A stretch of 64,000 nt of DNA from Candidatus Parachristensenella avicola (GTDB taxonomy: Bacteria > Bacillota > Clostridia > Christensenellales > UMGS416). The notes below the pieces were generated by a model. It saw only the letters and a list, made by a program, of their open reading frames with translations. It searched no databases and had not been told where the DNA came from. Where the stretch lies: the NCBI GenBank assembly GCA_904420205.1, contig CAJFUN010000030.1:62001-126000 (forward strand), written 5' to 3'. Shown here piece by piece: positions 57,318 through 64,000 of this stretch. Position 1 is the first letter of the stretch. Each line of letters begins with the position of its first letter. The translations under genes and the position numbers were made by a program.

Positions 57318-57911
57318 ATGCAGCTGATTGACGTCTACGACTTTGACCGCACCATTTTCAAGTATGATACCTATACGGAATTCTTTCGCTATGTCTGCAC
57401 CCGCCACCATCCCTGGATGTGGGTGCTGGTCATTTTCCCGCTGGTGGGCTTTTTGCTGATGCTGCTGATGCCTTGGGATGTGCGCCTGGGCAAAACGATT
57501 ACCTTCATCCCTATACGGCTCATGAATGCGCCCCGCCTTATGGGGGAATTCTGGGAAGAAATGGCCCGGCGCGGGTGGATTGCGCCTTGGTTTAAGCCGA
57601 CGGAAAACGATGTGCCCGTAGTGATCTGCACGGCGTCGCCTCGATTCATGGTAGAACCCCTGCTGCAAGGGGCATTGCAGGTGAATTGCCTGCTAGCTAC
57701 CGAGCTTGATCCCCGCACCCTACGCTTTACCGGCCGCAACAACCGGGGCGCGGAAAAGGCGCGCCGCATCCGCGCCCGCTTTCCCGGCTGCCAGGTGCGC
57801 ATTGCTGGCAGCGATTCGGTCAATCATGACCGTGCCCTGCTGAAAATGGCGCTGCAACCCACCCTTGTCCGTAATTTCGAGCGGCTTGCGCTCGACCCCG
57901 AAAAGCTATGA
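57318..57911 (+). CDS. HAD-IB-like phosphatase with an internal membrane segment
   Basis: The product has 197 residues. The N-terminus VYDFDRTIFKYDTYTEF has the HAD nucleophile Asp (D-F-D-R-T). CTASPRFM supplies motif II, and AGSDSVNHDRALL replaces the usual GDS..D motif. A hydrophobic stretch at ~34-52 (MWVLVIFPLVGFLLMLLMPW) is likely a membrane anchor, as in PlsC/SerB-like HAD-IB enzymes that act on lipids. The substrate is unknown. It overlaps the tcdA start by 4 nt (ATGA). Confidence 0.8.
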   Translation: MQLIDVYDFDRTIFKYDTYTEFFRYVCTRHHPWMWVLVIFPLVGFLLMLLMPWDVRLGKTITFIPIRLMNAPRLMGEFWEEMARRGWIAPWFKPTENDVPVVICTASPRFMVEPLLQGALQVNCLLATELDPRTLRFTGRNNRGAEKARRIRARFPGCQVRIAGSDSVNHDRALLKMALQPTLVRNFERLALDPEKL

Positions 57912-58633
57912 TGGATCAATTTTCCCGAAGCCGCCTGCTGCTGGGGCAGGCCGGTGTGGATAAGCTTTTATCCAGCCATGTCATGATTCTTGGTCTGGGC
58001 GGCGTGGGGGGCTACGCTGCTGAAGCGCTGGCCCGTTCCGGCGTAGGCCGGATGACGCTGGTGGATCACGACCAAGTTACGTTGACCAATCTGAACCGGC
58101 AAATTATTGCGACCCATGATACGCTGGGCCAAAAAAAGGTCGACGCGATGGCCGAGCGCCTGCGCAGCATTCGCCCTGATCTAAAACTGACCCTGGCGGA
58201 CCAGTTCTTCCTGCCCGGCCAGCCCCTACCCGCTCTTTATGAGGCCGATTATGTGGTGGATGCCATCGATACGGTGGCAGCTAAGGTAGAGCTGGCCTGC
58301 CGCTGCCAGGCTGCCGGCATTCCCTTAATCTCCGCTATGGGGTGTGGTAATAAGCTCAGCCCTATGGGCTTTATGGTTGCCGACCTTTTCGACACTCAGG
58401 GCTGTCCGCTCTGCCGTGCCATGCGCCGGGAGCTGCGTAAGCGGAACCTGACGAATCTTAAGGTGGTCTATTCTCCTGAGCCGCCGGCTCGCCGTGAGGA
58501 GCCGGTAGATGGGATAGATGACGCAGGCGGTAAGCGCTCGGTTGCCGGTAGCCTGCCCTATGTGGTGGGCGCCGCCGGGTTGATCCTGGCCTGGCAGGTG
58601 GTGACGGATCTAACCTATGGCCTGCGGCCCTGA
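57908..58633 (+). CDS. tcdA: tRNA threonylcarbamoyladenosine dehydratase (ThiF/MoeB-like)
   Basis: The product has 241 residues. The ATP-binding Rossmann motif is MILGLGGVGGYAAEALARSG, with LVDHDQVTLTNLNRQI next, and the catalytic segment is SAMGCGNKLSPM. CPLCRAMRRELRKR and NLKVVYSPEPP match TcdA/CsdL. It dehydrates t6A at tRNA position 37 to the cyclic form. It is last in the mscS-lepB-ilv operon; the bidirectional terminator is ~375 nt downstream. Confidence 0.93.
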   Translation: MMDQFSRSRLLLGQAGVDKLLSSHVMILGLGGVGGYAAEALARSGVGRMTLVDHDQVTLTNLNRQIIATHDTLGQKKVDAMAERLRSIRPDLKLTLADQFFLPGQPLPALYEADYVVDAIDTVAAKVELACRCQAAGIPLISAMGCGNKLSPMGFMVADLFDTQGCPLCRAMRRELRKRNLTNLKVVYSPEPPARREEPVDGIDDAGGKRSVAGSLPYVVGAAGLILAWQVVTDLTYGLRP

Positions 58634-59007
58634 TGGATACGCGCAAAGAATGTCAACAAAATTCATAATCCTCGCTTCAAGGTATTGCTGAGTGCCGGTC
58701 ACTTCATGGTTCGATGGCCGTCGCCTGCCGATGCAGCGCGGCTCATTGACTGCGACTTGCCTACCGCACTGCATGCTCATGGCAGCGGCGCCCATGCCGG
58801 CCGGCGCCGGCCCTTTTATATTGGCGTGATTAATTGGGGCGGTTTTTTCTTGCTCCAGCATGGGGTTCGACGGCGCGCTTATCCCGAAAGCCACCATGTT
58901 GCCTCGTATCCCGGAGATCTGCACAAGCTTTCGCGGCTGAGCATGGTTCGCCGCCTGGCCGATAAGATACCGTGAATTGCTCTTGATAGTATCATTCACC
59001 GATACCC
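58634..59007. other. Intergenic stretch before the terminator, no recognised gene
   Basis: Open frames exist on both strands (about 96 codons on plus at 58685, about 129 on minus at 58610-58999), but neither has a ribosome binding site or family similarity. Their overlap shows that at least one is spurious. Confidence 0.45.
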
Positions 59008-59044
59008 AAAAACGCGCTTATGCATGAGCATAAGCGCGTTTTTT
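59008..59044. terminator. Bidirectional terminator between tcdA and the PF06182 ABC genes
   Basis: AACGCGCTTATGC pairs perfectly with GCATAAGCGCGTT around ATGA, flanked by A's and TTTTTT on both strands. It serves the plus-strand operon and the convergent exporter genes. Confidence 0.95.
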
Positions 59045-59078
59045 CTTTCCTTAAGACCCGGTACCGTCGTCTCGCCTG

Positions 59079-59876
59079 CTAGCTTCCGGTCGAGGTATAG
59101 TGGGCCACGCCCCGCCTCCATAGCAATAGCATCAGGCAAAGGAAGGCCACGCCGGCCAGCGGCCCGATAAAGGCCGTCCAGGCCGGTAGACCCAGCATGG
59201 TCTGATCCAGGATATAGGCAGCTGGCAGATGAATCGCCAGGCCATAGGGCGCCAAGGCAATAAAGATCCACCGAAAGCCTCGGGGATAAATATCCACAGG
59301 ATATTGGCACGTGCTGCGTCCGCCATAGGTCAGTACATTGACCACTTCAATGGAGCTGATGGACCAGAAGGTGGCCGTTGCCTCAATCATAAACAAGCCA
59401 AGTATCAGACAGCCTCCCCCGGCAAGGGCGAAAAGCAGCACCAGCACCTTGAGGGCCGTCCAATGCACCTGGGCGGCAAAGGCACCATAAGCCAGCGCCG
59501 CAACGCCCACCACCAGTGAACCAATGCGCCGTACGTCCATTTGAGCACACAGCACCAATAGCACCAGATTGCGTGGCCGCAGCAGCAGCCGGTCGAAATT
59601 CCCCGTTCGCACCTGTCCGCCAAAGGCCGTAAAGCCCCTGCAAAAGCACTCAACCATGCCAAAGGTAAAGCTCATTAAGCCAAAGAAAAAGTAAATCTGC
59701 TGGGATGACCATTGCCCCAGGGCAGGAAACCGCTGAAACGTGAGGACTACCGCCGCCAATTCGGTGCCGGTCATCACAAAAAGGGCCAGCATCTGCATCA
59801 CCATCGAGGCCTTATATTGGGCCGCTGACCGGAAATGGATCCCCATGGACCGAAAATAAAGCTTCCATGCATTCAT
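59079..59876 (-). CDS. ABC-2 family permease (PF06182 type), second subunit
   Basis: The product has 265 residues with ~6 transmembrane helices. The N-terminus YFRSMGIHFRSAAQYKASMV, the FGGQVRTGNFDRLLLRPRN loop and the WSISSIEVVNVLTYGGR... YPVDIYPRGFRWIF region match this permease family. It starts 3 nt after the other permease stop and works with it and the ATPase as an exporter. Substrate unknown. Its terminator lies 35 nt downstream. Confidence 0.85.
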   Translation of the reverse strand: MNAWKLYFRSMGIHFRSAAQYKASMVMQMLALFVMTGTELAAVVLTFQRFPALGQWSSQQIYFFFGLMSFTFGMVECFCRGFTAFGGQVRTGNFDRLLLRPRNLVLLVLCAQMDVRRIGSLVVGVAALAYGAFAAQVHWTALKVLVLLFALAGGGCLILGLFMIEATATFWSISSIEVVNVLTYGGRSTCQYPVDIYPRGFRWIFIALAPYGLAIHLPAAYILDQTMLGLPAWTAFIGPLAGVAFLCLMLLLWRRGVAHYTSTGS

Positions 59877-59879
59877 GAC

Positions 59880-60683
59880 CTAACCTCCCTGGATCACCAT
59901 ACGGTTCAGCGCCCGCCGCCACAAAAGCCAGCCAATTAGGATCAGCGCCGCCATCCAGAAGACCTGAAGCGCCAGCGTTCCGCCCAGGCCTTCAGGGGAC
60001 AGCTGGCCGGTATAGTAACGAATCGGGACATCCAGCGTCTGCGCGAAGGGCGTCGATAGGATAAAGCGCTGCCAATGATCCGGGAAAAGGGTCAACGGCA
60101 GCAGGTTGCCGGCAGCAAAAGCATTGAACATGCCCAGCATATTGGCTGCGCCCCGGTAGTCCAGCGTAATCAGCGTACAGGCTGACATGATATTCTCCAG
60201 CGCCGCCATCACCAGCACGCCCATGGCCAGTGAAAGCATAAAGGCTGCAAAGCCTGCAGCCGAACCGGGAAGCATCAGCCCCAAGGGCTGAGGAAGCAGC
60301 ATAGCGACCGGCAGCATCAGCAGCGCCCGCATCAGGGAACCCACAGACCGGTAGGCTACTGCCCGCATGTACCAATAACCATACAGATCCACCGGACGGC
60401 ACAGGGAATAAACCACATTGCCGCTCATTACCTCGCCATTCAGCGCACCGTCGCTGCCAATGATCACCCGAAAAAAAGCCTGCTGCAGCCAAACATAGCT
60501 GGCGGTCTGGTAAAGGGTGGAACTCTGCTGTCCACCGCTGGCATACAGCGCTTGATAGAGAAAAACAAGGATAAACCCGAAAAACAGCTGCGTCATCATG
60601 CCGCCCAGGGCAGCGCCACGGTATTGCAGCTCCAGCATAGCCCGAAGGCGCAGCGTAGAGAGATAGGGCTTGAGCTTTTTCAT
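59880..60683 (-). CDS. ABC-2 family permease (PF06182 type), first subunit
   Basis: The product has 267 residues with ~6 transmembrane helices. ALNGEVMSGNVVYSLCRPVD, near residue 85-105, is the family loop, like RTGNFDRLLLRP in the partner. The C-terminus (MAALILIGWLLWRRALNRMV) is typical. The ATG overlaps the ATPase stop by 4 nt. It is the first permease of a three-gene ABC export operon. Confidence 0.87.
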   Translation of the reverse strand: MKKLKPYLSTLRLRAMLELQYRGAALGGMMTQLFFGFILVFLYQALYASGGQQSSTLYQTASYVWLQQAFFRVIIGSDGALNGEVMSGNVVYSLCRPVDLYGYWYMRAVAYRSVGSLMRALLMLPVAMLLPQPLGLMLPGSAAGFAAFMLSLAMGVLVMAALENIMSACTLITLDYRGAANMLGMFNAFAAGNLLPLTLFPDHWQRFILSTPFAQTLDVPIRYYTGQLSPEGLGGTLALQVFWMAALILIGWLLWRRALNRMVIQGG

Positions 60684-61660
60684 AGCGCCATCTCCTTATA
60701 CAAGGCCGCCACCATTTCATCCAGCGGAATGCCCTGCACGGAGAGATCATGCACATGCCCGGCCCGCTGGGCCAGCTCCAGCACGCGAGCGGTATCCACC
60801 TGATCCGGCCGGAATACCACCCGATAGGTCAACCCCTCCTTCTGGCAACGTTCTGCCCCCGGTACGTCAAGCTGGGTTTCCTGTTCGTATTCAACCGTCA
60901 AGGTCCGTTGGGTATTGTAGCGGGCCAGCAAGGGATCCAAGGCTCCATCGTATAGCTTTTTGCCGTGCCCAAGTACCATAACCCGGCTGCATAGGCTGGT
61001 GATATCCTCCATATCATGGGTGGTCAGCATGATGGTGGTTCCGTGCCGTTCCCGTTCCCCGGCCAGGAAATCCCGCACCGCCAGCTTGCTCACTGCATCC
61101 AAGCCGATGGTGGGTTCGTCCAGAAAAAGCAGCCGGGGCGAGTGCAGCAAGCTGGCCGCTAATTCGCAACGCATTCGCTGCCCCAGCGAAAGCTGCCTAA
61201 GCGGCGTATGCAACACGGCTGCAAGATCCAGCGCCTCCGTCATTTCCTCCAGGCGGCGCCGAAACTCCGCCTGCGGTACGCGATAAATATCCCGCAACAG
61301 TTCATAGGAATCGATGACCGGCACATCCCACCACAGCTGGGTGCGCTGGCCGAAAACCACGCCGATATGGGACACATGGGTTCTCCGCTGTTTCCAGGGG
61401 ATACGTCCGTCCACCGTAACCGTCCCTCCGTCCGGCACAAGGATGCCGGACAAAATCTTGACAGTCGTCGATTTACCTGCCCCATTGGGCCCGATATAGC
61501 CCACCACCTCGCCGGGAGCGATATCGAAGGACACCTGGGAGAGCGCCTCCACCTGTGTGTAATTAGGGCGGAAGAACCCCTTGATTGCGCCCAGCGCGCC
61601 CTTGCTGCGCTGGCTGATCCGATAGGTCTTGTCGAGTTGATCCACATGAATATAGGCCAT
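60680..61660 (-). CDS. ABC exporter ATPase of the PF06182 system
   Basis: The product has 326 residues; AAGGAGGC precedes the ATG at 61660, so the longer frame to 61699 is not used. Walker A is IGPNGAGKSTTVKILSG, the signature LSLGQRMR, Walker B LLFLDEPTIGLD and the H-loop in MLTTHDMEDI. The N-terminal GALGAIKGFFRPNYTQVEAL and the C-terminal ~80-residue extension after VMVLGHGKKLYDG are typical of the DUF990-linked ATPases. First gene of the three-gene operon. Confidence 0.93.
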   Translation of the reverse strand: MAYIHVDQLDKTYRISQRSKGALGAIKGFFRPNYTQVEALSQVSFDIAPGEVVGYIGPNGAGKSTTVKILSGILVPDGGTVTVDGRIPWKQRRTHVSHIGVVFGQRTQLWWDVPVIDSYELLRDIYRVPQAEFRRRLEEMTEALDLAAVLHTPLRQLSLGQRMRCELAASLLHSPRLLFLDEPTIGLDAVSKLAVRDFLAGERERHGTTIMLTTHDMEDITSLCSRVMVLGHGKKLYDGALDPLLARYNTQRTLTVEYEQETQLDVPGAERCQKEGLTYRVVFRPDQVDTARVLELAQRAGHVHDLSVQGIPLDEMVAALYKEMAL

Positions 61661-61755
61661 GTACGCTGCCTCCTTATCCAAAGCGGCTAATTTGCCCATG
61701 GGCGCCGCCTTTTCCCGTCATAATCACCTTCCGTTTTCATAAGTCAAGGACTATT

Positions 61756-61785
61756 AGTATAACACTCCGTATCGGGCGCGCGCAA
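61756..61785 (-). promoter_or_regulatory. Promoter of the PF06182 ABC exporter operon
   Basis: On the minus strand, TTGCGC (61785-61780) and TATACT (61761-61756) are separated by 18 nt, ~95 nt before the ATG at 61660. Confidence 0.6.
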
Positions 61786-62881
61786 CGGAAAAACTGCGGT
61801 TTTTCTGCCTCGCTTCCTAAATATCCATAAAGATACGCTAACCCCTTTCTATTCGCGCTTCCATGTCGTTCCACATAGCCATATCATATCGTCCTTGATT
61901 AGAAGGCGCTAAAAACAGCCCACCGGGTGCGCCCCCGGAAAAGCAGGCTGCTAACGTGTGCCTTGTAGACCGGGAAACGGCCGCCGTTGCCGGCGCAAAC
62001 CATGCTAGGCCCGCTGTAAAGGTTCCTTTGAACCTATGGCAAAAAGTCTTGCCGGATTTGGCGTGACGGGCAACGCCTTTAACCTTCGGCCACCGGGTCC
62101 GTCTCTTCATTGCCCCGCTTCAGCGCCTTTGCAATGTTCCAAAATCCGCCTTTCGGGTTATGCGCAGCACCCGCCCCCTGGTGCCGGTATAGGCGCTGCC
62201 CGGAACGAAATACTGCGTACGCACGCCGGCGTTGGCTTGGCCTGTATGGCCCGGCCGCCAGAATTTTCCGCGATGGATTCAAATCTGCCCAGCACCGAAT
62301 CGCTGGGTAGAAACCGGCCTTTTCGGCCGTCATTTAGGCCGGTCAGGTGTCCGCCCTGATAAAGGCTTGCCTTAACATGCGATTTCGTCCGGCGGCGCAT
62401 CCGCACCGTTGGTCCTCATTCCGTAACCTTCCAGGCAAATAAGCATCATAATGAATCGTTTTGTCATTGCAAGCCGCCGTACACTCGAAGCCTTTGAAAA
62501 CCGTGACGGAGGCAACGCGTTCTTCATTCGGCCCGTAATGGCCGGCGGCGACGCTGCCGATTGCGCCGCTGCTTTGCAGAAGTGCCCATAGGCCATCCAT
62601 GACTAGAGCGAACCCTCTTCTTATCGCCAGCGGCGAAGACCGGCTGCGCCGTGCCAATGGGGAGCGCAATGGAAGGGCCGGCGATATGCTGTGTTTCCCG
62701 CCGGGGGGAAAGGTGTTCACGCGCTGTTCAACCGCACTTAGAGCGAGCTTCTTGCCTTCATCGGCTCCCTCGTGGAGCTCGGGGCAATGCTTTCCTTTCT
62801 CAGACGAACCCAATCATGCTTGTGGACCGGCCTGTCAGCGGTGCGCCCAATTGTAAGCATACAAACCCGCCAGCAGCACAA
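61786..62881. other. Long apparently non-coding interval
   Basis: Over 1 kb without a recognisable gene. Open frames on both strands (for example about 156 codons on minus at 62343-62813 and 107 on plus at 62036-62359) lack ribosome binding sites and similarity. It contains several GC-rich hairpins, such as CCGGCC TTTT CGGCCG near 62320. It could hold a structured RNA, an element recombination target, or simply decayed DNA. Confidence 0.5.
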
Positions 62882-62909
62882 AAAAAGGAGGCGCAGTGGC
62901 CTCCTTTTT
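62882..62909. terminator. Bidirectional terminator after the AbrB-fused ATPase gene
   Basis: AAAAAGGAGGC (62882-62892) pairs with GCCTCCTTTTT (62899-62909). It lies 12 nt past the stop at 62922. Confidence 0.9.
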
Positions 62910-62921
62910 GAACTGAACGCG

Positions 62922-63830
62922 CTATGTCCCGCTATGGAAGTCGGGGTTTATGATGACAACTTTATCGTCCTCCAGCTCTACGCGCACCTTTGATTTACCC
63001 GATATACCGATTGCGCCCAAATACTCCCTGGGGATCTGCAGCCGGCCGGCATTATCCACCACAGCCAGCTCCTCCTGGGCCTCCATCTCCTCGGGCTCCT
63101 GGTTCATCTGCTCTAGCTCGCCTACCTCATTGATTTGCTGGGCATAAGATTTTCTGCGGATGAACTCTGAGGATGTTCTGCCATCCCGGATCGCCACCAC
63201 GCGGTCCACCCGCCGGGACAGCGAAATATCATGCGTAACGATCATAATGGTCAGGCCCGTGGTGCGGCACACTTCCCGGAAGATGTCTAAAATCATGTTG
63301 GCCGTAGCGCTATCCACCGCACCGGTAGGCTCGTCAGCCAGCAACAGCTTGGGATTATTGGCTAGGGCGATCGCGATCGCCACCCGCTGCTGCTCACCGC
63401 CGGACAACTGGCTAAGCTTGCTGCCGGCCCGGTTGGCCAGGCCCACGGTCTCCAGCAGCTGCCGTGCCCGCTCCACGCGATCCTTCCGGCTGGTCAACAC
63501 CATGGGCACCTGCACATTTTCCAGGGCCGTCATATAGGGAATTAGGTTGCGCGCGTTGTTCTGCCATACGAAGCCCACCGTATCGCGTTTATAGGTGATG
63601 TAGTCCTTCTCCTTGAATTTCAATAGGTCCTTACCGTCCACCAGAAGCGTGCCGGCGGAAGGCCGATCCAGGCCGCCGATCATATTCAATAGGGTGGACT
63701 TACCGCTGCCGGAGTTGCCGATGATCGCCATAAGCTCCCCATCGTCCACCGTCAGATCCAACCCCTGCAGCGCCACAACCTCTGTCTCTCGGGTTTTATA
63801 GATTTTGACCAGGTTCTCACACTGAATCAT
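62922..63830 (-). CDS. MacB/LolD-type ABC ATPase with an AbrB-like C-terminal domain
   Basis: The product has 302 residues; GGAGGTGCAGCC precedes the ATG. The ATPase (~1-225) has Walker A IIGNSGSGKSTLLN (~36-50), signature LSQLSGGEQQRVAIA, Walker B KLLLADEPTGAVD and the H-loop in MIVTHDISLS. A Glu-rich linker (~226-252) leads to residues 253-297, VVDNAGRLQIPREYLGAIGI then KVRVELEDDKVVIIN, which match the AbrB/SpoVT swapped-hairpin DNA-binding fold (VD..GRI.IP....). An exporter ATPase with a DNA-binding-type tail is unusual. It overlaps the next ATPase gene by 4 nt. Confidence 0.88.
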   Translation of the reverse strand: MIQCENLVKIYKTRETEVVALQGLDLTVDDGELMAIIGNSGSGKSTLLNMIGGLDRPSAGTLLVDGKDLLKFKEKDYITYKRDTVGFVWQNNARNLIPYMTALENVQVPMVLTSRKDRVERARQLLETVGLANRAGSKLSQLSGGEQQRVAIAIALANNPKLLLADEPTGAVDSATANMILDIFREVCRTTGLTIMIVTHDISLSRRVDRVVAIRDGRTSSEFIRRKSYAQQINEVGELEQMNQEPEEMEAQEELAVVDNAGRLQIPREYLGAIGISGKSKVRVELEDDKVVIINPDFHSGT

Positions 63831-64000
63831 GGCTGCACCTCCTTAAAGGCGGCGGCCGCCTCCGGGTTGTAGGTTTCCTCCGTAATCATACCGTCCTGAA
63901 TGCTATATACATGGTCGGCCAGCTCCATCATGTTCGGGTCATGGGTGGTCATAATCATGGTCACACCCTCTTTGGCCACCAGCTCGCGAAATAGGCGCAT
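63827..64000 (-). CDS. MacB/LolD-type ABC ATPase (partial, cut by window end)
   Basis: The last 57 residues are present: MRLFRELVAKEGVTMIMTTH and DPNMMELADHVYSIQDGMIT, then a tail ending FKEVQP. TMIMTTHDPNMMELADHV is the H-loop region of MacB/LolD-type ATPases. It precedes the AbrB-fused ATPase with ATGA overlap, so two ATPases are co-translated. The permease genes should lie beyond the window. Confidence 0.85.
   Translation of the reverse strand: MRLFRELVAKEGVTMIMTTHDPNMMELADHVYSIQDGMITEETYNPEAAAAFKEVQP

Noticed and set aside
58685-58975. A ~96-codon plus-strand frame in the tcdA downstream gap
   Set aside because: No RBS or similarity and it overlaps an equally long frame on the other strand, so neither was called a gene.
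62343-62813. A 156-codon minus-strand frame in the long gap before the AbrB-fused ATPase
   Set aside because: No RBS, no domain, and mixed composition; competing frames exist on the plus strand.

Overview
The window is a GC-rich chromosomal segment that most likely comes from an anaerobic, spore-former-related Clostridia (Firmicutes), probably gut-associated. Supporting markers are strong AGGAGG-type ribosome binding sites, formate-tetrahydrofolate ligase, ECF-type vitamin transporters, a Spo0A C-terminal-type DNA-binding protein, the DUF951 protein next to MscS and signal peptidase I, and many intracellular glycosidases. This assignment rests on gene content only. I saw no rRNA, tRNA, CRISPR array, phage module or intact insertion sequence.

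Layout. 1-1.8 kb: a TetR regulator (cut by the left edge) diverges from two membrane proteins, with a promoter and palindrome between them. 1.9-6.0 kb: an AT-rich orphan, then a minus-strand run of Gfo/Idh oxidoreductase, GNAT-kinase fusion and cytidine deaminase, and a small Spo0A-C-like protein. 6.0-8.4 kb: an O-antigen-ligase-like polymerase whose promoter and ribosome binding site point to an ATT start. 8.4-16.2 kb: an ABC operon with three paralogous ~690-residue permease/ectodomain proteins, one ATPase and one small permease. It carries the scar of a tandem duplication. 16.4-30.5 kb: carbohydrate genes (GH38, GH130, a GH78-like enzyme, a sulfatase), with an aldo/keto reductase, a PIG-L deacetylase and a double GNAT. 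30.6-38.5 kb: a plus-strand series of DUF4358 lipoprotein, MBOAT acyltransferase, DHHW protein, sulfatase, lipid kinase and a second GH78-like enzyme. 38.5-39.4 kb: a gene-poor stretch with a candidate structured RNA ending in a strong terminator. 39.4-43.7 kb: a two-subunit ABC exporter with its TetR regulator. 43.8-45.5 kb: an ECF S component diverging from a MocR/PdxR-type regulator. 46-53.3 kb: pantothenate uptake and kinase, cupin, HtpG, mutarotase, an unknown gene and Fhs, all on the minus strand. 53.5-58.6 kb: a plus-strand operon mscS-DUF951-lepB-ilvB-ilvN-HAD-tcdA. 59-61.7 kb: a PF06182-type ABC-2 exporter. 61.8-62.9 kb: over 1 kb of apparently non-coding DNA. 62.9-64 kb: two MacB/LolD-type ATPases, the first carrying an AbrB-like C-terminal domain and the second cut by the right edge.

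Major themes are dismantling of mannose- or rhamnose-containing and sulfated glycans inside the cell or at its surface, envelope modification (polymerase, MBOAT/DHHW, PIG-L, signal peptidase), and export or sensing by several ABC systems. The most unusual items are an HtpG with a four-fold Cys/His-rich 14-residue repeat in its linker, the ATPase-AbrB fusion, the duplicated permease array with peptidase-like but catalytically empty ectodomains, a MocR regulator lacking the PLP lysine, and the terminator-ended structured RNA candidate near 39 kb.
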